Positions 24,638 to 31,025 are shown, numbered from the stretch's first letter. The stretch is DNA of 33,272 bases from an uncultured Alphaproteobacteria bacterium (GCA_947629595.1 CANREI010000004.1:1-33272); one strand, 5' to 3'. Program-made: numbers and translations. Notes: generated from the letters alone by a model not told the origin.

Positions 24638-24834
24638 TTTTCGCTTCCTTTCAATGCAAATAGCATAAAATAAACGTACCTTTAATGCAACGCTGATTCC
24701 GGGGTAAAATTACCCTTAAATTTTGGTAAAATGGCCTTTTTATAAACCATTGATATTGCATTAAAAATACCTCAAAATAAATTTTTTTTGAAAAAATCAA
24801 AAAAAAGTGTTGCAAAAATCGTACGTTTTTTTGA
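24635..24834 (-). repeat. Left arm of ~200-bp inverted repeat: shared upstream region of the prepilin-like genes
   Basis: Read on the minus strand, this segment aligns without obvious gaps to 25891–26093, ending at the start codon of each gene; I judge identity at roughly 80%. Shared parts in order: a CGTACG palindrome, TTGCAACAC, a T-rich/A-rich hairpin, ATGCAATATCAA, the dyad GGGTAATTTTACCC, and the promoter with a second CGTACG-type palindrome. In this copy each ACGTACGT palindrome carries one mismatch. Confidence 0.85.
24662..24690 (-). promoter_or_regulatory. Promoter of the left prepilin-like gene
   Basis: On the minus strand: TTGCAT (24685–24690), 17-bp spacer, TATGCT (24662–24667), 24 bp before the start codon. 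The spacer holds GGTACG, a one-base variant of the ACGTACGT palindrome in the right copy. The same boxes and spacing occur at 26035–26063. Confidence 0.65.
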
Positions 24835-24843
24835 TGCATATTC

Positions 24844-24870
24844 AAAAAAAATCGCCTTGATGAGAGGCGA
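24844..24870 (-). terminator. Intrinsic terminator of the candidate ncRNA
   Basis: TCGCCT (24852–24857) pairs with AGGCGA (24865–24870) around a 7-nt loop. On the minus strand eight T follow (24851 down to 24844). It ends just before the shared upstream region of the left prepilin-like gene, insulating that gene's promoter. Confidence 0.8.
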
Positions 24871-25050
24871 CCGGAAGTTGGAAACTACTCAAAGGAAATA
24901 GTGCGATATATTGACCAAAAGGCTATTTTATCGCCTTCCGGTCGTTCGATTACTTGCCTTGTTTATAAAAAAACAAGGCTAAAATCTATCCTTTTTCAAG
25001 GATACCTTTGAAAGAGGTTTCCATACCTCGGGGCACACATCACTTGCCTT
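24844..25050 (-). ncRNA. Candidate structured non-coding RNA, ~207 nt
   Basis: Bounded by a consensus promoter (25057–25085) and an intrinsic terminator (24844–24870), with no convincing reading frame. From the 5' end on the minus strand: GAGGT/ACCTC hairpin (25014–25029), TATCCTT/AAGGATA hairpin (24987–25004), GCCTTGTTT/AAACAAGGC hairpin (24956–24979), a 10-bp stem CGACCGGAAG/CTTCCGGTCG (24868–24877 with 24935–24944) enclosing ~57 nt, then the terminator hairpin, which shares three bases with that stem. The 5' end AAGGCAAGTGAT is nearly repeated inside (CAAGGCAAGTAAT). No match to tmRNA, RNase P, 6S or SRP RNA that I can recognise. It could instead be a terminated leader of the prepilin-like gene. 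Confidence 0.65.
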
Positions 25051-25056
25051 GCTTCC

Positions 25057-25085
25057 AGAATAAAAGCTTTTCATACCAATGTCAA
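25057..25085 (-). promoter_or_regulatory. Promoter of the candidate ncRNA
   Basis: On the minus strand: TTGACA (25080–25085), exact 17-bp spacer, TATTCT (25057–25062). Transcription would begin near 25050. Confidence 0.7.
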
Positions 25086-25110
25086 GCAGAAAAAGCAGCA
25101 TCATTTATTT

Positions 25111-25177
25111 TTTCCTCTATCGGCCCATAGCGGAGCGGCACAGTTGCGCCGCTCCACATCCGCCGATAGAGGGGAAA
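25111..25177 (+). repeat. Structured palindrome, copy B
   Basis: Outer stem CCTCTATCGGC (25114–25124) with GCCGATAGAGG (25162–25172). Left internal loop CCATAGC, right internal loop ACATCC. Inner stem GGAGCGGC (25132–25139) with GCCGCTCC (25148–25155), apical loop ACAGTTGC. No reading frame of interest. Confidence 0.85.
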
Positions 25178-25217
25178 TTCGGCGACAACGTTAAAATTTG
25201 ATACATTTTCCCTGCTA

Positions 25218-25287
25218 TTTTCTCAATTTTCGGTCCACCGCGCTATTCCACAATAGCGGGATAGCACTTCCCGCCGAAAATAAGAGA
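25218..25287 (+). repeat. Structured palindrome, copy C (second subtype)
   Basis: Outer stem ATTTTCGG (25226–25233) with CCGAAAAT (25274–25281), less perfect further out. Inner stem CGCTATT (25241–25247) with AATAGCG (25252–25258) around CCAC. The internal loops (CCACCG on the left, CACTTCCC on the right) match copy F, so C and F form a subtype. Confidence 0.75.
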
Positions 25288-25417
25288 GGAAACAAATACA
25301 GTTACCCTCAAAAAATAAATATAATATCAGCCGAAAAGAAAAGAGAGTGCCAACTGCAAATAGAGAAGAAAAATATCGTTTGTCTTTACCACTTCTGCCA
25401 AAATGACAGCCTGACGC

Positions 25418-25490
25418 CTTTCCTCCTATCGGCACATAGCGACAGACGACATAAAGCCGTCTGTCACACCCGCCGATAGAGGGGAAAAAG
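25418..25490 (+). repeat. Structured palindrome, copy D
   Basis: Outer stem CTATCGGC (25426–25433) with GCCGATAG (25472–25479), continued by pyrimidine-rich CTTTCCTC against GGGGAAAAAG. Inner stem GACAGACG (25441–25448) with CGTCTGTC (25458–25465), loop ACATAAAGC. Nearly identical to the reverse complement of copy A, about 2.5 kb away. Confidence 0.88.
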
Positions 25491-25560
25491 AGAGTGCCAT
25501 ATACAGATAACAGAGTGATACATTAAAAAAATAACGCCGCTTTCGGTTCTCTACCTTTTC

Positions 25561-25627
25561 TTTCTCATTCTCGGCACATAGCGGAACGTCACAATTGCGA
25601 CGTTCCACATCCGCCGAGAATGAGAGA
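25561..25627 (+). repeat. Structured palindrome, copy E
   Basis: Outer stem TCTCATTCTCGGC (25563–25575) pairs perfectly with GCCGAGAATGAGA (25613–25625). Inner stem GGAACGTC (25583–25590) with GACGTTCC (25599–25606), loop ACAATTGC. Compared with copy B, both stems differ in sequence, yet each change is matched on the opposite arm. Confidence 0.88.
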
Positions 25628-25653
25628 CAGAGACACAATTTTCTTTTCCTGCC

Positions 25654-25722
25654 TTTCTTATTTTCGGCACACCGCGCCGGCGCATATTTCAAGCGCCGCT
25701 ACTTCCCGCCGAAAATAAGAAA
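25654..25722 (+). repeat. Structured palindrome, copy F (second subtype)
   Basis: Outer stem TTTCTTATTTTCGGC (25654–25668) pairs perfectly, 15 bp, with GCCGAAAATAAGAAA (25708–25722). Inner stem CGGCGC (25678–25683) with GCGCCG (25693–25698). Internal loops match copy C. Confidence 0.88.
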
Positions 25723-25773
25723 CCGTGCCCAAATGATACCTTTTCTAGCTGTTTTTAGCTGCAAAGTCTCATC

Positions 25774-25844
25774 ATTTCCCCCTGTCGGCCCATAGCGATG
25801 CGCCACTTTCTGCGGCGCAACCCACACGCCGATAGAAGGAAAAT
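25774..25844 (+). repeat. Structured palindrome, copy G
   Basis: Outer stem CTGTCGGC (25782–25789) with GCCGATAG (25828–25835), containing one G·T wobble, continued by TTTCC against GGAAA. Inner stem TGCGCC (25799–25804) with GGCGCA (25814–25819), loop of 9 nt. The spacer after it (GACAACGCTAAAAACCGACA) resembles the spacer after copy B. The wider gap 24638–26090 holds no gene I can support besides the ncRNA. Confidence 0.82.
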
Positions 25845-25890
25845 CCAGTGACAACGCTAAAAACCGACATATTTTCCCAATTACCTGTCC

Positions 25891-26093
25891 TCAAAAAAAC
25901 GTACGTTTTTTGCAACACTTTTTTTTGATTTTTTCAAAAAAATTTTATTTGGAGGTAAATTTAATGCAATATCAAAGGGTTATAAAAAGCCTGTTTTATC
26001 AATTTTTGAGGGTAATTTTACCCCCGAATCTGCGTTGCATTAAACGTACGTTTATTTTATGCTATTCGTATACTGAAAGGGAGTCGGAAAATG
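25891..26093 (+). repeat. Right arm of ~200-bp inverted repeat: shared upstream region of the prepilin-like genes
   Basis: Counterpart of 24635–24834, about 1.06 kb away in opposite orientation. Here both palindromes are perfect: AACGTACGTT at 25898–25907 and 26043–26052, 145 bp centre to centre. They sit in mirrored contexts: the distal copy is followed by TTGCAAC, the proximal one preceded by GTTGCAT. The block is therefore itself bounded by inverted ~20-bp ends, like an operator pair or a tiny MITE-like unit. Confidence 0.85.
26035..26063 (+). promoter_or_regulatory. Promoter of the right prepilin-like gene with palindrome in the spacer
   Basis: TTGCAT (26035–26040), 17-bp spacer, TATGCT (26058–26063), 27 bp before the start codon, which has AGGGAG upstream. 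The perfect palindrome AACGTACGTT (26043–26052) fills most of the spacer, a position where a bound regulator would block or remodel RNA polymerase binding. Confidence 0.65.
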
Positions 26094-27611
26094 ACAAGAA
26101 AATTAAAAAAACAAATTGAAACACGCTCTCAAAGCGGCCGGAGCATGATTGAAATGCTGGGGGTGCTGGCGATTATTGCCGTTCTGTCCATCGGTGGGAT
26201 TGTGGGCTATAAATTAGCTATGAACTACTATCAGGCCGATCAGATTGCGAATGAAATTAACTTAATGCGTAACGATTTAAAGGTTAAATATGCTCTGGGG
26301 AATGAAGAATTGTTATTGGGGGACCCTTATGATGATACACCCGCAGATGAAAATTACAGCGGGCATTTATCAACACAATATGATCGTTATCCCGTTGATT
26401 ATGATTGCATCCGCAAAGACAAAGCAGAATTTTATAATTGTCGCGAAACAGATGCTTATTATATTAAAGTGGGAAATGTTTCGAAAGGCGTCTGTAAGCC
26501 CCTCGCAACGCTTCTTAATGGCATGGACGGTTTAATGTATATGGAAATCAATAAAGAAGTTTATAAAGAAAATGATTTATGCACGAGTGATGAAAATAAT
26601 GAAATTTATATTGAATTTGATGCGGAAGAAGTGAATGGAAACTATGATTCGAATCGTCCCGAAGGTTGGTGCACTGATGATGACGATTGTGACGCTTCAA
26701 GACCTATTTGTGATATAGAAAATAATGAATGCGTGGAATGTATAGATTATACGGATTGCACGGATTCCACCAAACCCCGTTGTAATGTTGAACAAGGTAA
26801 TTGCGAATCGTGTCCGCCGGAAACGCCTAAATGGAACGGCGAAGAGTGTGTGGAATGTTTATCGTCTGCCGATTGCACGAATCTCGATAAACCAAATTGT
26901 AACGCAGGGACAAACACATGTGAAGCATGCCCGCCGGAAAAACCATTATGGAACGGCTCAAATTGTGAAGCTTGCCCTGAAGATGAACCGTGGAACGGCG
27001 AATCTTGCGGATGCAGAAGTAATGATGATTGCGAAACGGATGAATATTGCTCTATGTTGTGGCGTACAGGTGATATATGTCAAATTGCCGAAACAGGAAA
27101 GTGTAAAAAATTAGGCCATTATCAGAAAGAACAGTTTGATAATGAAACCTACTATGTATCAGATGAAACAATGACATGGTGGAGTGCTCAAAATTACTGT
27201 CAAGCCCTTACGCGCACAACAGATTGCGGCGGTAACATGGTGAGTTGGAGCAAACTCAATTTGCAATGCGCCAATGAAATTGTGGTTCAAGATGGTTGTA
27301 AATGCAGTGATGAAAATTGTAATTTGGATCACCAAGTCAAACAATGTCAACGATTAAGTCTCGCCGAAGGTATCCATTTGTATTGCAAAAAAGATACTGC
27401 CGGAACAAGCGGTTCATCAAATATTCCGGATAAACTGAAAACATTACGAGAAACGTTTTTTAACAATGACTCCGAAAGTTTTGTTTGGCTTAATGACGGA
27501 AATAATCCTTGCTATGCGTGGGTTATCGGACCAAACGGAATTGTTACCGCTCGTCCGCGATATTACGGTAGAGATATCTTGGTGAGCGACGGCCATGCCT
27601 TTTGTTATTAA
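26091..27611 (+). CDS. Prepilin-like, cysteine-rich protein with C-type-lectin-like C-terminus (right copy)
   Basis: The 506-aa paralogue of 23060–24637 has a basic leader, G16 then RSMIE (Glu at +5) and hydrophobic LGVLAIIAVLSIGGIVGY, followed by the same pilin-like helix (ADQIANEINLMRNDLKVKYALG). Residues ~190–330 hold Cys-rich modules. Two consecutive ones of about 38 residues read roughly CxxCxxxxDCTxxxKPxCN, then CExCPPExPxWNG. The tail is lectin-like: MTWWSAQNYCQAL from 361, SFVWLNDG, CYAWVIG and final HAFCY. Between paralogues the N-terminal ~80 residues are closest and the tail diverges most, suggesting the tail is the recognising part. Secretion and surface display are inferred. No obvious terminator follows in the 90 bp before the next gene. 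Confidence 0.75.
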   Translation: MTRKLKKQIETRSQSGRSMIEMLGVLAIIAVLSIGGIVGYKLAMNYYQADQIANEINLMRNDLKVKYALGNEELLLGDPYDDTPADENYSGHLSTQYDRYPVDYDCIRKDKAEFYNCRETDAYYIKVGNVSKGVCKPLATLLNGMDGLMYMEINKEVYKENDLCTSDENNEIYIEFDAEEVNGNYDSNRPEGWCTDDDDCDASRPICDIENNECVECIDYTDCTDSTKPRCNVEQGNCESCPPETPKWNGEECVECLSSADCTNLDKPNCNAGTNTCEACPPEKPLWNGSNCEACPEDEPWNGESCGCRSNDDCETDEYCSMLWRTGDICQIAETGKCKKLGHYQKEQFDNETYYVSDETMTWWSAQNYCQALTRTTDCGGNMVSWSKLNLQCANEIVVQDGCKCSDENCNLDHQVKQCQRLSLAEGIHLYCKKDTAGTSGSSNIPDKLKTLRETFFNNDSESFVWLNDGNNPCYAWVIGPNGIVTARPRYYGRDILVSDGHAFCY

Positions 27612-27702
27612 AAAACAAGAAAATGAAAGCCTCCGTTATGTAAAAAGACAGTACAAAAAATTGTTCGTTTTATTAAAAACAAAACGTTGATTTTAACCTT
27701 TT

Positions 27703-28095
27703 TTATTTTTGAACGCTCTTCTTGCGGGCTTTGGCCTGCCCTTTTCTTTTTAAACCGCTTTTTAACGCTTTCGGCTTTTCGTTATGATAAACAATTTCGC
27801 TTTTTTCAAACTCTTGCTTAAATGCCGGCTTGGCAATTTTTAACAACACAAAACGCGTAAGCATAAACACGCAGAAAATCAACAAAAGCCGTGCCATATT
27901 CTGCTCGGCAAACAACAGGGCTATAAATATCAGCAAAAAAATGCGTAAAGCGCCCGAAAAGAATAAAATCATCATCGGATGCGTTGATTTTCGCACAATA
28001 CCCATGGTTCGCCAGAGTAAATAAAAGTAAATCAGACATAAAACAACGCCCACAATGAAAGAAACAATTATATCCGAACCCGTTAATAAATGCAT
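27703..28095 (-). CDS. Small membrane protein resembling N-ATPase subunit AtpR
   Basis: The 130-aa protein has three hydrophobic segments (IIVSFIVGVVLCLIYFYLLW, MMILFFSGALRIFLLIFIALLF, ARLLLIFCVFMLTRFVLL) and a basic C-terminal tail (ALKSGLKRKGQAKARKKSVQK). The arrangement, including the Arg inside the second helix (SGALRIFLLI), resembles AtpR, a subunit encoded with N-type (often Na+) F1Fo ATPases. No ATPase gene is nearby. It follows the putative kinase by 2 bp and is co-transcribed with it. The basic tail of about 45 residues is longer than I expect for AtpR. An unrelated small membrane protein is possible. Confidence 0.5.
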   Translation of the reverse strand: MHLLTGSDIIVSFIVGVVLCLIYFYLLWRTMGIVRKSTHPMMILFFSGALRIFLLIFIALLFAEQNMARLLLIFCVFMLTRFVLLKIAKPAFKQEFEKSEIVYHNEKPKALKSGLKRKGQAKARKKSVQK

Positions 28096-28097
28096 TT

Positions 28098-29672
28098 TTA
28101 CTCCTTTTGTTCATTAACATCAATGCTGGCCTGCGCCAAAATTTTAACGGCAGCCGCAATGGTATCGTTTCGCTCCCTGTTTGTGTTAATACAATGCCAA
28201 TCAATCACGCCGATATGCGCCGATAATTGCTCCTCCAGCTGTTCGCTGTTGCGAATGTCCGACGGATTGCGCTTGCGAGTCTTAACCCGTGACAAGCGCA
28301 CATCAAGCGGGGCCTCAATCCAAAGCCCCACAAAAGGCACCGACATTTTTTGCGCCAAACTTTCCACTTTTTTCCGTTCCTTTTCGTTATGAAACAAGGC
28401 ATCTATAATCACGACGGACCCCACGGATAACGCCGTTTGCGCCTGTTGACGCAACACATCATACACCACCTGTTCAAAGGCCGGCGTTTGATATGATTTT
28501 GACAGCTTTTCATTCAAAGGACAACCCGCCATTTGCTTTTTCACCACATCATCGCGCAAAATAACGGCTCCGGGCGCCGGATTTAACAACCCGCCCAACT
28601 CGCGCGCCACACGCGATTTTCCGCTGCCCGAAAATCCGCCGCAGGCAATGAGTGCCGGCTTATTTAAACCCAAAAAGTGAACGGCTAAATTAAAATATCG
28701 TTGCGCGCTTTTTTGCGCTTCTTCTTTTTCTTTATCTGCCACCAGAAGCGATTTGCGCGCGCACATAACCGCTCGTGAAGCCGCCCGCATGGATTGATAT
28801 AACGGCAACAACGGATAACCCGACGTATCATTGGTATACGCCAGATAGTGATTAAATAAAATATTGGCCAGCCGTCTTAATCCGCGCCGTTCGAAATCCA
28901 TCAATAAAGAGGCTAAATCATAAAGCGTATCAATGCAATCCAGCGACTCGTTATATTCAATCGGACTGAAAAATAAATATTTGCCGTTATCTCGGGCAAT
29001 ATTGCTTAACAACAATTCCCCGTGACATTTTCGCACATATCCGCCCTTTTGACGTAACGCAATCAGCGGGGCTTGTCGCGCTAAAAATTGTAAACTCTTT
29101 TGCGTGAGTTTCTGCAAACGCTGCGACGGAATAAACGTTGTGAAATCCGACAAACTGACGGCAATACCTTTAATCACGTTTTGAATATCAGTATAGGACC
29201 ATTTGGTGCGAAACGTTTTGGCTTTGCAATGCAAATCGGCCAGCTGCTCGGCCAAATCCATCACTTCAAAGCGATCAAAATCAGCCTCGGGCAAAATAGC
29301 GCCCAAAATCTCGGATTTTTTAAGCCGCCGCATCACCAAAATCGAATCAACTTCAACACCGACCTGTCCGCCGAAAACAATCTGCCCGTTCGGCAATTGT
29401 CTCACCGAACGAATGCCGATAATCAGGTGGGGTGCATAAACCGTACTGCGACGCATTTCCCGCACACAGGCAACACGCCTTTTTTGCGGCGTTGAAAAAT
29501 CAACATTCGGCAACAAAACCGCGCGTTTGAGTTTTAACACATAATCGCCCGCCAGAAATAACAAGGCAATGTGCGATTGCAACAACTCCACCGACGAGAC
29601 ATGCCATGCGGCCGGATAAATTTCCGGTTGCAACAAAGCCTGAATAATGTTTTCCTGATCGTATAATATCAT
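28098..29672 (-). CDS. Two-domain protein: aminoglycoside-phosphotransferase-like plus P-loop kinase
   Basis: This 524-aa protein matches the layout of the COG2187/COG0645 fusion. The N-terminal part (to about 300) resembles phosphotransferase-fold kinases. The C-terminal part is a small-molecule-type P-loop kinase with GGFSGSGKS at 345–353, ILRDDVVKKQM and a late RVKTRKRNPSDIR. In relatives the first domain's catalytic loop is of the HGDLHxxN type. Here it is HGELLLSN at 217–224, so the catalytic Asp has become Glu and a conserved His is lost; the later IEYNESLDCID is kept. The first domain may be weak or inactive. Substrate unknown. It heads a two-gene unit from a promoter at 29696–29723. 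Confidence 0.75.
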   Translation of the reverse strand: MILYDQENIIQALLQPEIYPAAWHVSSVELLQSHIALLFLAGDYVLKLKRAVLLPNVDFSTPQKRRVACVREMRRSTVYAPHLIIGIRSVRQLPNGQIVFGGQVGVEVDSILVMRRLKKSEILGAILPEADFDRFEVMDLAEQLADLHCKAKTFRTKWSYTDIQNVIKGIAVSLSDFTTFIPSQRLQKLTQKSLQFLARQAPLIALRQKGGYVRKCHGELLLSNIARDNGKYLFFSPIEYNESLDCIDTLYDLASLLMDFERRGLRRLANILFNHYLAYTNDTSGYPLLPLYQSMRAASRAVMCARKSLLVADKEKEEAQKSAQRYFNLAVHFLGLNKPALIACGGFSGSGKSRVARELGGLLNPAPGAVILRDDVVKKQMAGCPLNEKLSKSYQTPAFEQVVYDVLRQQAQTALSVGSVVIIDALFHNEKERKKVESLAQKMSVPFVGLWIEAPLDVRLSRVKTRKRNPSDIRNSEQLEEQLSAHIGVIDWHCINTNRERNDTIAAAVKILAQASIDVNEQKE

Positions 29673-29695
29673 TTTATCTTGCCTTTAATTTTTTT

Positions 29696-29723
29696 ATTAT
29701 ATGCCTTTTCAAAAACATTTCAA
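29696..29723 (-). promoter_or_regulatory. Promoter of the two-domain kinase gene
   Basis: On the minus strand: TTGAAA (29718–29723), 16-bp spacer, TATAAT (29696–29701), 23 bp before the start codon. Confidence 0.65.
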
Positions 29724-29869
29724 TCTTTTTTTTATTCTCGGCTTTCGAAAATAATCAGTCGGAAGATAAAAATTATTTTTTTCAAAAAAATATACTTTTT
29801 TTTGTTTTTTTCATAGATTTTTTGAAAAATTTGATTATATAATATATCAACCGAAGAACGGAGATAAAA

Positions 29870-30820
29870 ATGGCCAATCCTTATGATTTACTGGGTATAA
29901 AAAAAACAGCGACCGCCGATGAGATAAAAAAAGCCTATCGTAAATTGGCGCGAACGTTGCATCCCGATGTCAATCCCGATAAAAGCGCCGCCGATAAGTT
30001 CAAAGCCGTAACGGCAGCATACGACTTGTTATCCGACCCCGATAAACGACGGCGCTTTGATGCCGGTGAAATTGACGGTGAGGGAAATCCCACCCCGTTC
30101 GGCGGCGGATTTAACGGTGCCGGCGGATTCGGCGGCGGGAACGGCTTTCAAGGCGCCCGTTATGCCGGGCATCAAATCAATCCCGAAGATTTAGCTGCCA
30201 TGTTCGGGGGCGGATTCGGCTCATCGGGCGGATTCGGCGGTTTCGACTTTTCCGATTTATTCGGTATGGGACAAGCCGGTGCCGGCAAACGGCGCGCATC
30301 GGCTTCTGAGGAACCGATTGACAATGATATTACCTACACACTCTCCATTCCGTTTGATTTATCCGTCACCGGCGGTGAAACAACCGTTTCACTCGACAAC
30401 GGTAAACGATTGAAAGTGAAAATTCCCGCCGGTGTAACCGACGAATCCGTTTTGCGCTTAAAAGGACAGGGAAAATCCGGTTTCGGTCGCACGGGTGATG
30501 CGCTTATTAAAATTATTGTTCAAAAAAGCACTCTTTACACGCGCGAAGGCAATCATATTCTGGTAACCGTTCCCATCAGCCTGAAAGAAGCGATTTTGGG
30601 TGCCAAAATTACCGTTCCGACTCCTTTCGGTGCCGTTCGAATGAATATTCCGCCCTATTCCGGCAGCGGCAAAGTGTTACGCTTAAAAGGCAAAGGTATT
30701 AAGGATAAAGGCGATTTGTTGGTCACCTTAACCGTGACGCTGCCCGATAAACCCGATACCGCTTTAACCGATTTTATGAAATCGTGGGAGGAACCGTATC
30801 AAAATTTACGGCAGTTTTAA
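29870..30820 (+). CDS. DnaJ-class co-chaperone of CbpA type
   Basis: The 316-aa protein has an N-terminal J domain (residues 4–68) with HPD at 31–33, which stimulates DnaK ATPase. A Gly/Phe-rich linker follows (FGGGFNGAGGFGGGNGF onward, to about 140), then two C-terminal substrate-binding domains (DITYTLSIPFDLSVTGGETTVSL, LKVKIPAGVTDESVLRLKGQGKSG). The CxxCxGxG zinc-finger repeats of true DnaJ are absent, placing it with CbpA/DjlA-like class II proteins. Length is typical. ACGGAGAT is 6 bp before the start. A TATAAT lies at 29838–29843, but I see no matching -35 box, so regulation is unclear. Confidence 0.9.
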   Translation: MANPYDLLGIKKTATADEIKKAYRKLARTLHPDVNPDKSAADKFKAVTAAYDLLSDPDKRRRFDAGEIDGEGNPTPFGGGFNGAGGFGGGNGFQGARYAGHQINPEDLAAMFGGGFGSSGGFGGFDFSDLFGMGQAGAGKRRASASEEPIDNDITYTLSIPFDLSVTGGETTVSLDNGKRLKVKIPAGVTDESVLRLKGQGKSGFGRTGDALIKIIVQKSTLYTREGNHILVTVPISLKEAILGAKITVPTPFGAVRMNIPPYSGSGKVLRLKGKGIKDKGDLLVTLTVTLPDKPDTALTDFMKSWEEPYQNLRQF

Positions 30821-30915
30821 TTTTTTATCCGTTTATTTTTGCCGATGATTTGATAAACCCTCATCAATGTTTTTGCAAATTGATTCGATAAAAAATAAAA
30901 ATCCGCGCGATGCAT

Positions 30916-30962
30916 TTTTTTGTCAAATGACAAAAAAGTAAGTACAAAGGAATTACTTTTTT
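30916..30962. promoter_or_regulatory. Two overlapping A/T-rich palindromes between cbpA-like and regulator genes
   Basis: TTTTTTGTCA (30916–30925) and TGACAAAAAA (30928–30937) form a perfect dyad with a 2-bp centre. AAAAAAGTAA (30932–30941) and TTACTTTTTT (30953–30962) form a second one with an 11-nt loop. They share six bases, so only one can form at a time. The second could be a weak terminator for the chaperone gene; the first looks like an operator. Confidence 0.45.
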
Positions 30963-31025
30963 GACTAAAAAAAAGCATTTTTTTCACTTTTTTAAAAAAA
31001 AATGACTTTTTTTCAATTTTGTCTA

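Noticed and set aside
24844..25050. Candidate ncRNA as tmRNA, 6S, SRP RNA, RNase P RNA or c-di-GMP riboswitch.
   Set aside because: The conserved core sequences of these RNAs that I know are absent, and the 5' and 3' ends do not pair as 6S or tmRNA would require.
25198..25795. Frames of 66–93 codons crossing the palindrome array.
   Set aside because: They exist because the palindromes read through on both strands. Their translations are Arg/Ser/Cys-rich without recognisable domains, and none has a ribosome-binding site.
25111..25844. Integron attC sites or a CRISPR array.
   Set aside because: The palindromes lack the GTTRRRY-type core of attC and no integrase is present. Spacing and repeat structure do not fit CRISPR: repeats are long, variable and palindromic, and there are no cas genes.
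24651..26119. Two similar short frames (24651–24845 on −, 25910–26119 on +) in the shared upstream regions, sharing stretches such as QHFFLIFSKK and RCIKxTFILCY.
   Set aside because: Their likeness follows from the DNA similarity of the inverted repeat. Neither has a ribosome-binding site, their starts and ends differ, and both contain the promoter boxes and palindromes. A conserved leader peptide is not fully excluded because the alignment has no obvious indels.
23060..27611. A diversity-generating retroelement acting on the lectin-like tails.
   Set aside because: No reverse transcriptase, accessory gene or second copy of either tail sequence (template repeat) is in the window. It remains possible only if encoded elsewhere.
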